DNA of 64,000 bases from Aquila chrysaetos chrysaetos (GCF_900496995.4 NC_044019.1:5057501-5121500); one strand, 5' to 3'; positions 48,593-61,101 are shown, counted from the stretch's first letter. Notes: generated by a model not told the origin, from the sequence alone. Translations and numbers: made by a program.

Positions 48593-49930
48593 TGAAGCGA
48601 CGCTGCGCAGCCGAGCCCAGCGGGATCACGGGGCCCGCACACACACCCCCACCTTCTGTCTGGGTTGGGTGCCCAGTTTCCAGCTCTGGTCTCCCGCCGA
48701 TGGCGGTGGGGAGGGCAGGAGGCTCCCAGAGCCGGGCCCCGGCAGCGTCTGCGTGGCTGGAGCAGGGGTCTTCAGGGATGCTTGTGTTTTCTCCCTGCAA
48801 GCGTGTGTTTGTCTTCCTGCGGTGCCCGGTGCTCTGTCAGATCCCCCGGGTTGGCTTGGTCCTAAACTGATCTCAGTACTGTGGCTGGATGGGTTTTCCA
48901 CTTCTTGTCTGGCTCTTTTTTTTTTAATATTTCCTGGCCCAGCAAATCTGAGGGCCTTGTGCTTCACTACACAAAAGGGTTTGGGCATTGGGCTTTCTGA
49001 GGTCCCCATGTTCCCCATCTCTGGGTGCTCCTCCATCCCCTTAACCTAAACATCTTTTACCTCTCCGACTTGGATTTGTCTCCTGTCGCCCACCAAAGCC
49101 CTCTGGGCTCGTTCCAGGTGAGATCTCTTGGTCTGGCAGAAATGCTCCCAGGGAGCTCTCTCCTCTCGCACCCAACGCTTGTGGCTGCGGTGGGGAGATC
49201 CTGCGGGGCAGCTGGAAGCCTGCGAGGGGGAGCACTGCTGGACGATGCCCGGCCCACGCTGCATGCAGAGCTGTGGCTGCTGAAGAAGGGGGGCTCCTGC
49301 CTCCCACCCATCACCGCTTACAGATCTGAGCCAAAATCTCCCAGGCAGTGAGGCCGGGAGCAGGTTCCCCCGCTCTCTCCTGCCTGGAGCAGCCGCCTCC
49401 AGCACTGCTTTTTGCAGTCCCAGCCACTCCTGCTCTTTCCCATTGCCTTCAGAAACCCAACAAAATCCATCCCATGGGTGGGGACTTTGTTATTTTAATT
49501 TTTTCTCTTTCCTTTGCTGAGGAAGGAGCTTCATTTGCTGTTAGGGCCTTGCTGAGAAGACAGCCAAAACCCAGCTATGCATTGAATTGCTTGAAACGGC
49601 GGGACTCCCTCCCCATTGCCACCGGTCTTGGTCCAACTGGTCTCGCTCCCTGCGCCCAGCCTGCCCCATCTTCTTTTTCCGTGCTGCCTTCCAGGTACCT
49701 GGACTGAGAAGGGGGTCTGCAAAGATTAAATTTTGTATGTTAAGTTATAGCAATAGGGGGAAGCAGGGGGTGTGTGCAGGGTGGGGGGCCGCGACTTGTA
49801 CAATGGCTCAGAATAGGTTGAATTTTTTTAAAAGAAAATGTAAAGTATTTTGGTTGATTAATTGAGGAAGAGAGGAAAAAACCTGTAATCTTTTAACATT
49901 TGGAATAAACTGAGTTTTGATAAACCCTGG
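48593..49930 (+). other. RCC1: RCC1 3' untranslated region
   Basis: About 1.3 kb from the stop to the region after the poly(A) signal at 49904. No conserved coding frame was seen. It is GC-rich at the start and AT-rich in the last 150 bases. Confidence 0.75.
49904..49909 (+). terminator. RCC1: poly(A) signal AATAAA of RCC1
   Basis: AATAAA followed by TTTTCCTGTGGTTTGG, a GT-rich downstream context. It is the first strong signal after the RCC1 stop. Confidence 0.8.
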
Positions 49931-51598
49931 GTTTTCCTGTGGTTTGGAGAGGTGGGCAGCCCTCTTCCCTGGGAGGGCACGGGCCTGCTCTGGGATCACA
50001 TCTGAGGGTGGTTACGCCAGAAAGGGCTTCTCGTGTCCCCTCCTGCCACCTCTCTCCATAAACCCTGCCGCGTTCCTGTCCCTGAGCTGCCACGGGAGCC
50101 GCGTTGCCAGCTCAGCTTTGGCATCTGCACCGAGGTGGCCCTGGGGAAGGGGAGCCCAGGGCTGAGCAGGCGCTCGGCATCCTTCAGCCCGTGCTCAGGG
50201 GGGACATGGCGACGGACAGGGGACACCTTGGCCTCCTGCCACCCCTGGGCAAGGAGCCGCTGCAGCGTGGGGCCAGTCCTCTGTGACCGTGGTGCGTGGG
50301 GGACAGGGCGAGATGGGTGTCTGCTTTGTAGGGGTGCGGAACCACCCTTGGGTGCTGCGGTGGTCCCAGTCTGGCCATAACCGTGTCCGGTGCCGTACGC
50401 GGGTGTACTTGTGCAGTTGTGGGACACGGCCGCGGGATGGCAGCAGGAGAAGGCGCTGGGCGCTGCTGGACCGCTGGACTGGGAGAAGTGGGGTAGGGAG
50501 AGCAGATGGGCCCCGTGGGGACCTGTTTGTCCCCATCACCCTCCCTGCAACACCCTGCCTGTCCGACGGGCCATCCCCGGCATCTTTGGGCCCACCGGCA
50601 CGGCTGGAAGGTGTCTTGGCACATCCCTGCCGCAGGTTGGGTGCTGACAGCAGCTCTCTCGGAGCCGAGCCGGACGCGCGTGTGCGCTCCGGCGCAGATA
50701 CTGGCACTGGCAGACCAAATTTCTGCATCCTGGTGTGACCGGAGCCGCTGGTGTCTGTTTACTCTTAATTAGTTTGGGACGGAGCAGGTTCCTCAATGAG
50801 CCTCCGGCCAGGGATGGGCTTTGGGCAGGTGGTTGGTGGGTGCTGGGAGCGGCTTGGGCTGCCGGCAGCCTCTCGCCTCCGCTGCTCCCACGTCTTATGA
50901 GCTTTGATATACAGTCAGGGACAGCCTCGGCGGGCAGCTGGTGAGGGTCCAGCATGAGGCTGGGGGTGCTGCAGGCACCCACCTCTCCCACCGCTAAAGA
51001 CCGGGTTTGTGTTTGGTGGTTGCAGCGCTGGGCTTGCAAAGGGCTTTGTTTTGGTTTTTTTCTCCGTGTAAGCGTGAAGTTGGGATGTGGGCCCATGAGG
51101 AGTGTTTTATTGCCAAAGATGGAGCCTGTGATTTGCAGACACTGCGGGCTGATGGGCAAGTGTTCAGTAATCTCATGGCTAATGCTGCTCCCTGGGGACC
51201 GTCACCCTCCTTTTGATGCTCCTCCATCAAATGTGACCTGCTGGTCCTGGATACCTGATGGGGAAATTGCTCGTTGTCTTGGGCCTGACTCCCAGTGACA
51301 AAAGCTCAATGTTAATGTGTTGTTTCCAAAACCAACTTCTCCTTCCAGGGAAAAAAAACCGACCCCACTCTGAGTTGCTTTGCCACCTTTTTTCCAAGCC
51401 CATTGATGCCACCGTGACACAGACGGCTGTGCCGTGCTCTGCAAAGTCCTGCTTCGGCGGCTGCTTTTCATGCATCTTCACGCCCTTCGCTTCGAACCTT
51501 GCCGACCTATTTATAGCTAAGAAATGCAGAGAGACTTAATAAAGGGAGACATGGGACTCCTCCGGCATCGGGGTGATGCTGACAAGCCATAGTGGCTC
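49931..51598. other. RCC1-OPRD1 intergenic region, GC-rich part
   Basis: No gene recognised. The 50.0-50.9 kb part is GC-rich. A perfect MEF2-type site CTATTTATAG is at 51507-51516, and an isolated AATAAA at 51538-51543. Confidence 0.5.
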
Positions 51599-52158
51599 TG
51601 TCGTGGTTTAACCCCAGCCAGCAACTGAGCACCACGCAGCCGCTTGCTCACTCCACCCCACCCAGTGGGATGGGGGAGAGAATCAGGGAAAAGAAATAAA
51701 ACTCATGGGTTGAGATAAAGGCAGTTTAATAGGACTGAAAGGAAGAAAATAATAATGATAATAATAATAATAATAATTGGAATATACAGATCAAGTGATG
51801 CACAATGCAATTGCTCACCACTTGCTGACCCAGTCAGTTCCGGAGCAGTGATCCGTGTCCCCCAGCCAACTCCCCCCCAGTTTATATACTGGACATGATG
51901 TCACATGGTATAGAATATCCCTTTGGCCAGTTTGGATCAGCTGTCCTGGCTGTGTCCCCTCCCAACTCCTTGTGCCCCTCCAGCCTTCTCACTGGCTGGG
52001 CATGGGAAGCTGAAAAATCCTTGACTTGGTATAAACACTACTTAGCAACAACTGAAAACATCAGCGTGTTATCAACATCCTTCTCATACTAAATCCAAAA
52101 CATAACACTACCAGCTACTAGGAAGAAAATTAACTCTATCCCAGCCGAAACCAGGACA
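51599..52158 (-). mobile_element. Solo LTR of an avian endogenous retrovirus (ERVL-like)
   Basis: A 560 bp element bounded by TG...CA, with near-matching inverted ends (TGTCGTGGTTT at one end, GAAACCAGGACA at the other). Read on the minus strand it has a TATA box (complement of 51881-51888). Flanks GGCTC before and GGCTG after look like a 5 bp target duplication with one change. I recognise this LTR type from many bird genomes; the class name is from memory. There is no internal retroviral coding sequence, so it is a recombined remnant. It holds an AAT-type microsatellite (about 51748-51776). Confidence 0.85.
51748..51776. repeat. AAT/ATA trinucleotide microsatellite within the LTR
   Basis: A run of AATAATAATAAT units inside the solo LTR, at a site known to be repeat-prone in this LTR type. 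Confidence 0.85.
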
Positions 52159-55100
52159 GGCTGCTGGGGTTGGAAGAGTGGTTTCTCACTCTGAGGGGCT
52201 CCCGGCGCCTGGGTGGAAGGAGGTGGCCCCAGCCCCGGCTGTGTTGGGGTTGGGGTTAGATGCAGGTGGGTTAAATTGCCAGTCAAACTGGGCTTGGGGT
52301 CCAGGGAGTTTGAGGTGTGGGTTTTGGTGCAATTTCTGGGTGGCGTGAATGTCTCCCTAAGAAGGTAAGGACTCTGTAGAGGTGATGTGCTGTTCAAAAC
52401 CCTGTGGAAAATGATTTTAGGAAGGACAAAACTTGCCCTGGTAAGGGCTGGAGCCCCCCCGAGGTGTCACTGGCAGCATGGAGGGGAAGGGCACACGTGG
52501 AGCAGCCAGGCAGGGACCCGACCAGCCTGACCGAGGCACCACGTCCCGGCGACCGCCCGTCAGCAGCAAACCTTTTGCTTTGAACCTCCCCATTGCAAAC
52601 CTGGGGCTGGCTGGGGTTTGGCTCTCCCCTCCTCGTTACCCCTCTGGCTGCTGGCCCCTGGGGCTGGTGTCCCCCGTGGGTTCAGCTCCGCTCCCAGCGT
52701 CTCTCTCACCATCAGCTCAGGGCAGCTCTTCCCGATCCCTCCTTCTCAGTCCTACTGTTGGACATGGAAGAGTTTCACGATGCAAAACTGAACTAAGAAA
52801 AGCCAGTGCAAGGGATCAAGCTGGTACCTGGGGAGGCTTTTCCCCATGGAGCCTGGCCCGGTTGCTCTGGTTGCACCAAGAAGCTCCTGTTCCTCTGAAC
52901 CGGGGTGTCCCCATCGGGGTGCAGCATCTTCGGGCACACGGCAAAAGGCCAGGCGGACGGAGAGGATTTCTCCTCCCCGAGAGGGATTTTCATTGTTTCC
53001 TCAGTTGCCAAAAGCCTCCTGCTTGGTCATCCCGTATCGCCTCAGCTGCCGGCGAGCTGGAATCCTCTCATGGTGGCCGGGCTCTGCTTCCCGAACGCAG
53101 CCGATAACCTCTGAGAGCAAATGCCTGCCCAGCATCGTGGCCAAGGGCTGGTTTGTCCCTTTTGGGTAACACCGACCCCGGGGCAGGGACACCTTCACGG
53201 AGGGGTCGGCTCATACTGGTCCTGCCCAACCTCCACCTCCTCCCCAAATTTCCCTGCCATGCAAACTAGGAGCCCCCATCCCAGTGCTTCCAGTTACTCC
53301 CCGGCCCCTTAGCATGGGCAGGTTTTTGCATCCGTCCCCCAAGTTTGGGCAATTTCTTGCAGTACAAGCAGGACCGGGCTGGTGGTACCATCCTGGGTGC
53401 TCCCCCAGGGCCAGATCCTGCCAGGAGCTCAATGCAATTCCCTCCTCCATCTCCTACAGCTGGGAACAAAACCCCAGTCATTCCCAAATAGGATGGGATT
53501 GTTCCCATCCACCCGTTCTCAAGGGGCTGCTCCTGCTCCTGGGAAGGGGAAAACATCCCCTCGTGAGTAGGGAGCCCGCTGGTATTTTCAAGAAAGAGGG
53601 GAAAACAGGGCTGGGGAGAACAATAGAGTTTAAAATATTCAGAGCTGATGAATCAGCCAGTGTTGTCTTGGGAGCCGGAGTGACACTTCAATGGGAAGTT
53701 GCTGGAAATTGGGGGAAGGATGAGCCCCCGCGCAGGGGGGAGAGGGTGAACGAAGGAAAACAGCTTAATTGAGGAAAGGGAAACATCTCATTAATGAGGT
53801 TTTGCACCGGCAGAGAGATGTCGTGGCATTTTGGGGGATGATGAGGAGGAATTTGGGTCCTGTGGTAGGGTTTGGGGGGGATCCCTGGCTGTGCCAGGGT
53901 CCAGCCTCAGTACACGGCAGAGGTTTTCCACCGCCGGCACAGCCAGACCCTTTCTCATTGCTAGGGGGTCCCCGATCGGCAGCTCCAATCCCGCACTCCC
54001 GATCCCCATCTGTTGCTATTAGAAGTGAGTAAAAGGGTTTTAATTTACAGACAAAAGATGGGACCATGGGATTTGGGCTTTTAGCATCCGTGGAGGATGA
54101 GCTGTGGTGTTGTAAGGCGCTTTTGTCTCTGGAATAAAAGCACGTTTTGTGTTGTTTGAGCGATGAGTGGGGTGGGGTTTTTTCTGTTTTTTTAACATGT
54201 TGCTTTTCTGGGTGCAAAAAAATCTACCTGTGCAATGCTCCTGCAGGATCTGCCAGGAGGGAATTGCGTCTTCGAGAGGGTTTGGGGGATACTGAGTTGA
54301 TTTCTTGTTCTCCTTTTCCTGCCTCAAAGAGGAAACGAGCTTTAATTATTGCCAAGTTGCCTGCTGGCAGGGCCGTGTGGTTTTCCCTGGGCTTTGGGAG
54401 CCGGCTAATTAAACAGCCTGCTGCAGTATGGCGGGTCGTGTGGGTCTTTAATGATGGATCTGCAAGTGAAGAAGAGAGTTTGGTCATTGCACGGGGCGGT
54501 CTCCCCTCCCTGAGTCCCGTCGTTAAGGCTGGGAACCTGGCCAGTATATCCCAGTATAACTGGGGTGTGCAATGGTCTGGGGTTGCTCCTGGTAGAGAGG
54601 CATGTTGGGTCTCTTGGAGATGGGAATTGGGTTGAAATAGCGACACGTGGAGCTCTCTGCCCCCTCCCAAAACTGCTGAAGTCCTGGTTCATCTCCTTTA
54701 GCAACATGCCAAAAGCAGAGAAAACTTCTCACCCGGCTCAGGACATCCCTCCAGAGCTGTGGAATGGGAGCTCGGCTCCTGGAAGAGCCCCGGCGCTCCC
54801 ACGGGACACCAACCCCCCCCCCCACGGCCGGTCCCTGCGTGTTCTCAGTCTCGCCTGTGCAGGGAATAAAATAGCACAAATTGAGCAGAATTTGTAACTA
54901 TGAAAGGAGGGAAAAAAAAAAAAAAAGCCTTAGTAATTATTCATAGTGATTTTTTTTCTTTTTAAATGATGAATTGCAAGTCAAGAAGCGTCTCTTCAGG
55001 GCTGAGAGCCTGAATCCACCCCAGGCTGCTCCGGAGCAAGGGTGGTGGGAGATATCACCCGCGTCCTTGCCAGGAAAGCCAGATTTACTCATTTCCATAT

Positions 55101-58100
55101 GCATAATAATGCAATTACGAAGTCAGCCTAAACCTGCGGTGCAGACAAAGAAACAGGCGGCTTTGTAATTAATCACACGTGTAAGAATAAAGCCTGTTAC
55201 ATTAGGGTTCATTATTTGGTGGATTAATTAAAAAAAAAAACCAACACCCAAGAATGTTTTCTGCAGTAGCAAATGTGTTATTAGACTGCAAAGACGGGCC
55301 CTGGAAATAGCTTGTAGGTGCGTGGCAGCTCCCGTGTGCTGGCACACGTCACTGCATTATTCACTGGGCTGGCTGCTGGTTTAACTGGGCTGTGAAATCG
55401 CTGGAGTCGGTGCCTGGATTTGTTTTCTGAGGGCGCTGGATGATGGAGAGGGGTCTTGGAGGGGTGCTGGAGCAGCGATGCCCCTGCTAGAAATCACATC
55501 CAGGCTGGAAATCTGGTTTTTGCATCCACCCCATGTTCTTTATGGTTTCCCCATTCTTTGGGAACTCACAAAATACTTCACAAATCTACACGGCAAAAGT
55601 GATAAATACTGTAAAATCCAAAGTCTCATTAAGCGAGAGCAGAGTTACAGGCTCAAACACCTCTTTCCATTGCGTTTTCACTAAATCCTCATTTGCATTT
55701 AAATTACAAATGTAATTTGGACCTGAGTTTGAGCTGCTGGGCTATTAAAATAAAACTATATCTTGACGACCCACCGCAGAGGGACGCCTTGAATGCCGCC
55801 AGTGCGGTGCGAAGGCTTTTTGTTACCGGGGCTTGCAAAATAACCTCAGCTAAAGGGGCTGGGGGTTTCATGAAGGTGGGTTTTTCCCAGTACGGGAGAG
55901 TTTTTAAAACTTGAATTTAGAGGTAGTTCTTCTCCCACCACTCCCTAAAACACCACCCTGAGCCGGACCCAGCTCATTCGCAGTGCCTGAGTCAAAGGAG
56001 AGCTGGAAGCTGCTTGTTATCTCTTATTTTATTTTATTTATTTTTTTAGAAAGCACAGTTCCTATACAGAAATGCCATCAAAAGCCCAAAATCACGAGGG
56101 CTGGAGCTGGAAATACTGGCTGAAGCACTTTGTAAAGTCCCGGCCGGTGCTGTGGACCCGGCGGATTCAGCAGGAGCCTGAGCTCCATCACACACCAGCT
56201 AGCAGGGGGCTGCTTTAGCGGGGGGGGGGTGAGGGCGGGATGGGGTGACCTGTGGTCACTTTAATTTCATACAGCTATAGACAGAGAGATATACATATAT
56301 ATATATATAAGTATACAGAGAGAGCCCTCCGAGCATCCCAGCTGCGGCATGGCTCTGCATGGGCAGATATAAGCTCCCGGTGGTGTTTCCCTGGGTCAGG
56401 ATTCGACCCCCGTTTCCCAACCCAAACGAGGGGCTGGTGGAGCTGGTTTTTGGGGGGTTGCCATCGCACGGAGAAGCTGGATCAGCCCTCGGGTGCCTGC
56501 CGGGATGCTGCTGAAATGGGCAGGCGGGTGATGCTCTAGGTCAGTGTCATCGCAAGGGCTCCGGTGCGGCGTTTGCCATCAGCATCCCCTTTTCCCCAGG
56601 AATATTCTTTTTTTTTTTTTTATTCAGCAAAACCTAAGCTAAGAAAAGCCACGATCCTCTCTGTGTCCTGGGCTCTGAGCTCTGCCCAAGCGTGGCTGCA
56701 TTTAAAAAATAATGACTTGAAGCCTTTTAACCCGCTTTAAGGCCATCGCAGGCACATTTCCCAGCGGGATGGGAATTTGGCAGCTGGCAAAAAGGCCCCG
56801 TGGAGATGGGAAATGGGGTGGCTGAGCTTTGGGGAGCCCACAGAGTCCCAAGCCAACCCGCAGCCCCCGGCACTTGCGGCTCGGTCCCCCCCAACACGAT
56901 GGCGTGTCCTCAAAGGGGCTGCGCTGGGGCAGAGATGCCCCATCCGTGGATGATGGGGTTCACCTCCTCCATGTCCCCCAGTTTCTTTGCTGTGCTCTCG
57001 GCAGCTGCTGCGGTTGGAAACGCTGCTCTCCTTCGTGTCTTTACCAGACTTCATTACAGGGTCGGTGTTTCTAGGGGACACTGAGGCACTGGCTGAGGTG
57101 GGTTTAAAAGTTCAATGATTTTTGGGTCATCACATTTTTGGGGGTTACCCCCCAAATTGAGATATCAAGCCAGAATTCAGCTTCATACTTCAGCCTGGAG
57201 TGAAACCCAAGATGTCTTGGTCTACAACGTGGGACATCCCATCCCTGCAGGGACGTCCAGCCCTGTTGGGACATCCCACCATTGCCAAGACCTCGCTCCC
57301 AAACCAAGAGCCTTTCCCACCACGTGGTACTGAGGGTTTTGCCCCCACGGTGGGTGGAGGTGGGGAGCTGAAGGGTGTCAGAGGACCACCTTAGAAACCT
57401 TAGTCTCTCTTCGCATGGAGCCAAAGCTCAGCCTCGTGGGACCCTGGGGGTTTTCCCCCAATTCCTGCCCTGGAGCCAAACCTGCTCGCCCTCCTGCACC
57501 CGATGCTCTATGAGCAGCCAGGCTTGCAGCAGCAGGGGATGAGGAGACAGAGCGTGGCTCTGCCAGTGGTCCAGGACTCTCTCCGTGCCTGCAAAGGGAT
57601 CCCAAGGAGCCCTGGGTGGGAGCTGGAGATGTCCAGGTTGATGCAACGCCGAGCAAGGGGCTTTTGCTCAGGGGGGGAGGACACGGTGCAGGCAGACGAG
57701 GATCGCTTGCACGCTTTGGTGGCAATTCATTTGAGATCCAAATGGGCAATTTCACCCTATTTGATTCCTTTGAAAAAGAAATTGGTTTTGGCTGCCTCGT
57801 CGGCTCTGCCTTCCTAAAGGGGAGGCTGCAATTTCCACAGGCTCTGGAGAAAGGTTGGGCTGGTAAGGAGAGGTAATGGCCTTTATTAGGCTAAATTGAT
57901 GCAACTGGAAAAACCAGAGACACAACCCAGACTCTCCATCCAGCCCACGAGCCCCAGGTGCACCCGGGCACTTGCTTGCTTCCTCCAGCTGCATCAATTT
58001 GTCCACTAAATGCTATTACTGCTCCCTCTGAGCCTCCTCCTCCTCAGGTCGTTTGACCTCCCGGCTGCAGCCGCGGCAGTGGGAAGGTGAGAGGAAGGAA

Positions 58101-59510
58101 AAGTCGCGGCTCCCGGATGCTGCTCGCAGCCGGCGTGGGGCTGGCGGGGGTGTTCAGGGAGCGGAAGCCTGGGAGGACCCATCAGTCATTGTTTAGCAGC
58201 AGATGATGTGGTCCAGAGGTCCCTGGCCGGTGGCTCCTGCAGGATGCGCTGCCTTCGAGCTCGGCCGCCTCTTCGGAGGGATGGCTGCTCCATCCAGATG
58301 AGGGCTGAGCATGAAATCCCAAAATTTCTGCCTCTCGCAGGCTGTGGGTCCTCTCTCAGTGCTTGCACAACCTCTGTCCCTGCTTGGGGAATTATGAAAT
58401 GATGCTGATGTTTTTCCCATCTTCTACTAAAAAAAAACCCCCATCCTATCCCTTTTGGCTTTGCTAAAGGAAATCTGGGCAGTGCTGTTGCTCATCCTTC
58501 ACCTAACGGGCAGGGGAGGGAGAGACCTCGCAGCACCGCCCGTTAGTCCATCCTAATTGCTTTAGCACTGTGAGAAACTCCTCAAGTCCCCACAGTTGCT
58601 CGCTTAATGAGATCTTTCTCCGGTTTAATGTCTTTGGAGGCAGATGGGCGAGGAGCGGTTCCCCATCACCCTGATGGATGCTGGGCCAGGGGAATTTGGC
58701 ATCGCCACGTGGACACAGGGTGAGATTGGAATGTGCCCTGCTTCATCCCCCGACCCGTCCCCTGGCCGTATCCGAATTCCCAGCATCACATCTGTGACTA
58801 CGGCTGCAGTCAGAGGTCTCTAAATAATACAGTAATGACATTAACAGTAGAAAGTTGTCCTCCGGGGCAGTTCTCGTTTGAAGGACTCCAGTAAAATTTT
58901 TACTGTGGATCTGGAGCTCTTTGATAGCATTGTCTCTGAAGCGGTATTGTTGTCTCTTCCCATCTCTGGCCGTTTTTTGGACACAGCTCAGAGGGGGATG
59001 GAGTGAGGTCCCATGATGTGGCATCACCCCCCGGCACAGCTCCCTTTTGCCACGGGAGTGTTTCCCCTCCTGCCGTGGGCTGTGGTGCCATCTTGGCCCA
59101 TGCAGGAGAAGAAGCACGTGGTCATTGCAATCATGGTGTCCCACGATGCTTAGGCTTTGCCGATAGCCGTGTGTCGGAGGGTGACAGCCCTTGTTGGGTG
59201 TATGGAGCTGCCGGCTGTCCCCGGCCACGGTGGAAGCAGCAGCAGAGCAGCTCTGCCCAGGGTGCCTCTTGTTTTGGTCCTCTCCCTACATTGCTTGGTG
59301 AGTCCCGATTCCCCTATCCCTGGTTCTCCAGGATGAAAAAAGTCTTTGCAGTCACTTGCTGTCAGTCTGAACATAAACCCAGCGGTGTTACTGAGCAGTG
59401 CCCGGGCCACCACTCTGCTAGAGCTCCGTGGTGGTGACCTGGGTCACTTCTGAGCGCAGGTCGTCCCCTCCGTGGCCCCGGCAGCCCCGCTGGAGGCTGC
59501 CCACGTCTAG
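52159..59510. other. RCC1-OPRD1 intergenic region and probable OPRD1 3'UTR
   Basis: No coding exon recognised on either strand. The 3'UTR of OPRD1 (minus strand) must start at 59510 and run leftward; a possible minus-strand AATAAA is the complement of TTTATT at 57882-57887, but it was not verified. AT-rich homeodomain-type blocks lie at 53787-53798 (palindrome CTCATTAATGAG) and 55060-55240. Confidence 0.5.
56291..56309. repeat. TA dinucleotide microsatellite
   Basis: A short ATATATATAT run flanked by AGAGAG-type sequence in the intergenic DNA downstream of OPRD1. Confidence 0.85.
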
Positions 59511-60043
59511 TCATGCCGGCTTGTTGCGGGCTTCAGAAGGGGTGCAGGTGGAAATGCGCTCCCGCGTGGTGTTTCTGGCACGGGAGAAGCTGTTCTGGTC
59601 CACGCGTGCTCGGAAAGGCAGGCAAAACTCTCGGAAACACCTCTTGAAATTTTCATCCAGGAAAGCGTAAAGGACGGGGTTGAGGCTGCTGTTGGTATAA
59701 CCCAGGGCGATGCAGAAATGCAGGCTGGCCACCACGTAGGGGTTCTTCTTGTCTATGTCCACCAGCGTCCAGACGATGACGAAGATGTGGATGGGCGTCC
59801 AGCAGATGATGAAGGCTGCCACCACCACCAGCACCATGCGCGTGATGCGCCGCAGGTTGCGGTCTTTCTCCTTGGAGCCCGAGAGGAGGCGGACGCTCTT
59901 CAGTCGAAGGATCATCAGCCCGTAGCAGATGGTGATGACCAAGATGGGGACCATGAAGGCGAAGATGAAGACGCAGATCTTGGTCACAGTGTCCCAGTAG
60001 ATGGGGGGATCAGGAAACTGGAGCGTGCACAGCACCACCCCAT
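59511..60043 (-). CDS. OPRD1: OPRD1 exon 3 (helices 5-7, C-tail)
   Basis: The acceptor TCTCTCCTACAG precedes it on the minus strand; the first two bases complete Asp, then [20 protein letters not shown]. Helix 5 is [20 protein letters not shown], loop 3 is [20 protein letters not shown], helix 7 runs to [20 protein letters not shown]. The TGA stop is the complement of 59511-59513. Some ECL3 and tail residues differ from human ([13 protein letters not shown]), as expected for a bird. Confidence 0.96.
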
Positions 60044-61101
60044 CTGTAGGAGAGAGGACGATCAAAGAGGGAGCCGGTGGAGCGTCTGCTATGAATACTG
60101 CCTGCCTTCTGCTGGGTCATGGCTAGGCATGTGAACGCTTGTTAAAAACACAAGGAGATGCGTGCCCACCTGCCAGCTCTTTCCCAGGAGCTTTGTGCCA
60201 CCAGTCCCCTGCCCACAGGGTGCCGAGGGGATGTAGTGGGTGCAGTGACCCAGGCACTTGTTCCCTGCAGAGCCTCCTGGGCCATCCCCACGCTATCTCC
60301 TCCCAACCCCCATCATGGCCACGTCCCCATGTCACCTTCCACTGAAACCTGTCCACCTCCTCAAGGTGCCCAGAGCTCTCCTAGCAGCCAAGGGCTGGTG
60401 TCCTCACGCAGGAGCTGCGGAGCTTAGCGTGGGCCAGCTGGGGACTCTGCAATACCAGTGAGGGTGGTTTTAGGCACCTGATTTGCACCCCAGGAGCTGG
60501 GGAGAGGCACTGGTTGGACTGGAGATGGGGAAGGGGGAGGACAATTTCTGGGACAGTTTCCAACCTCAGCAGCCAAGATGGAAAATAACACCGTGATGGT
60601 TTTTCCATGGCAGGGCATGCTTATGGTCCCATGCAGGGATGCCCATCACTGAGCTCAAACCTGCTACAGGACCACGTGCCTTGGGTTTGCCAGGACTCCC
60701 CCGGGATGGACAGATGGGACAGGAGGGGACCTTTCCCCAGAAGCCACTTGCCTTTTGACTTGGTGACTGCCATGGCCATGATGGGCACCCCGATGAGGGA
60801 GGAGAGCACCCAGATGCAGACATTGATGACCTTGGCCTTGGCCGGCGTGCGGAAGTCCAGGGCCTTGACCGGGTGACACACGGCGACGTAGCGGTCCACG
60901 CTCATCATGGTGAGCGTGAAGATACTGGTGAACATGTTGTAGTAGTCAATGGAGAGCACGACTTTGCAGAGCAGCTCCCCGAAGGGCCAGGTCTCCATCA
61001 AGTACTTGGCGCTCTGGAAGGGCAGCGTGCTGGTGGCCAGCGCGTCTGCCAGGGCCAGGTTGAAGATGTAGATGTTGGTGGCCGTCTTCATCTTGGTGTA
61101 C
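59511..61101 (-). CDS. OPRD1: OPRD1, delta opioid receptor (exons 2 and 3 only; exon 1 outside window)
   Basis: A class A GPCR for enkephalins, coupled to Gi/o at the neuronal plasma membrane. Two exons are present: 60752-61101 and 59511-60043 (stop at 59511-59513). Exon 2 reads from intracellular loop 1 ([20 protein letters not shown]) through helix 4, with Asp3.32 in SIDYYNMF and the DRY motif in MSVDRYVAV. Exon 3 covers extracellular loop 2 to the C-tail, with CWTPIHIF in helix 6, WTLVDID at the helix 6 top, NPVLYAF in helix 7 and a tail ending [18 protein letters not shown] and the CTPS tail point to delta, not mu (WALVTIPE) or kappa. The 5' exon with the N-terminus and helix 1 is not in 61102-64000, so the gene continues beyond the right edge. 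Confidence 0.95.
60752..61101 (-). CDS. OPRD1: OPRD1 exon 2 (helices 2-4), GC donor
   Basis: The acceptor on the minus strand is TGCCACCCCCAG, just above 61101; the exon opens with one base completing a codon, then [11 protein letters not shown]. It ends ...ACC AAG TCA AAA G, and the intron begins GCAAGTGG, a GC rather than GT donor. The split codon gives Asp (G plus AT), fitting the human VTRPRDG junction. Length 350 bp. Confidence 0.95.

Noticed and set aside
48593-49800. Many 60-170 codon frames after the RCC1 stop
   Set aside because: RCC1 is complete at 421 aa. These frames lie in its 3'UTR and match no family.
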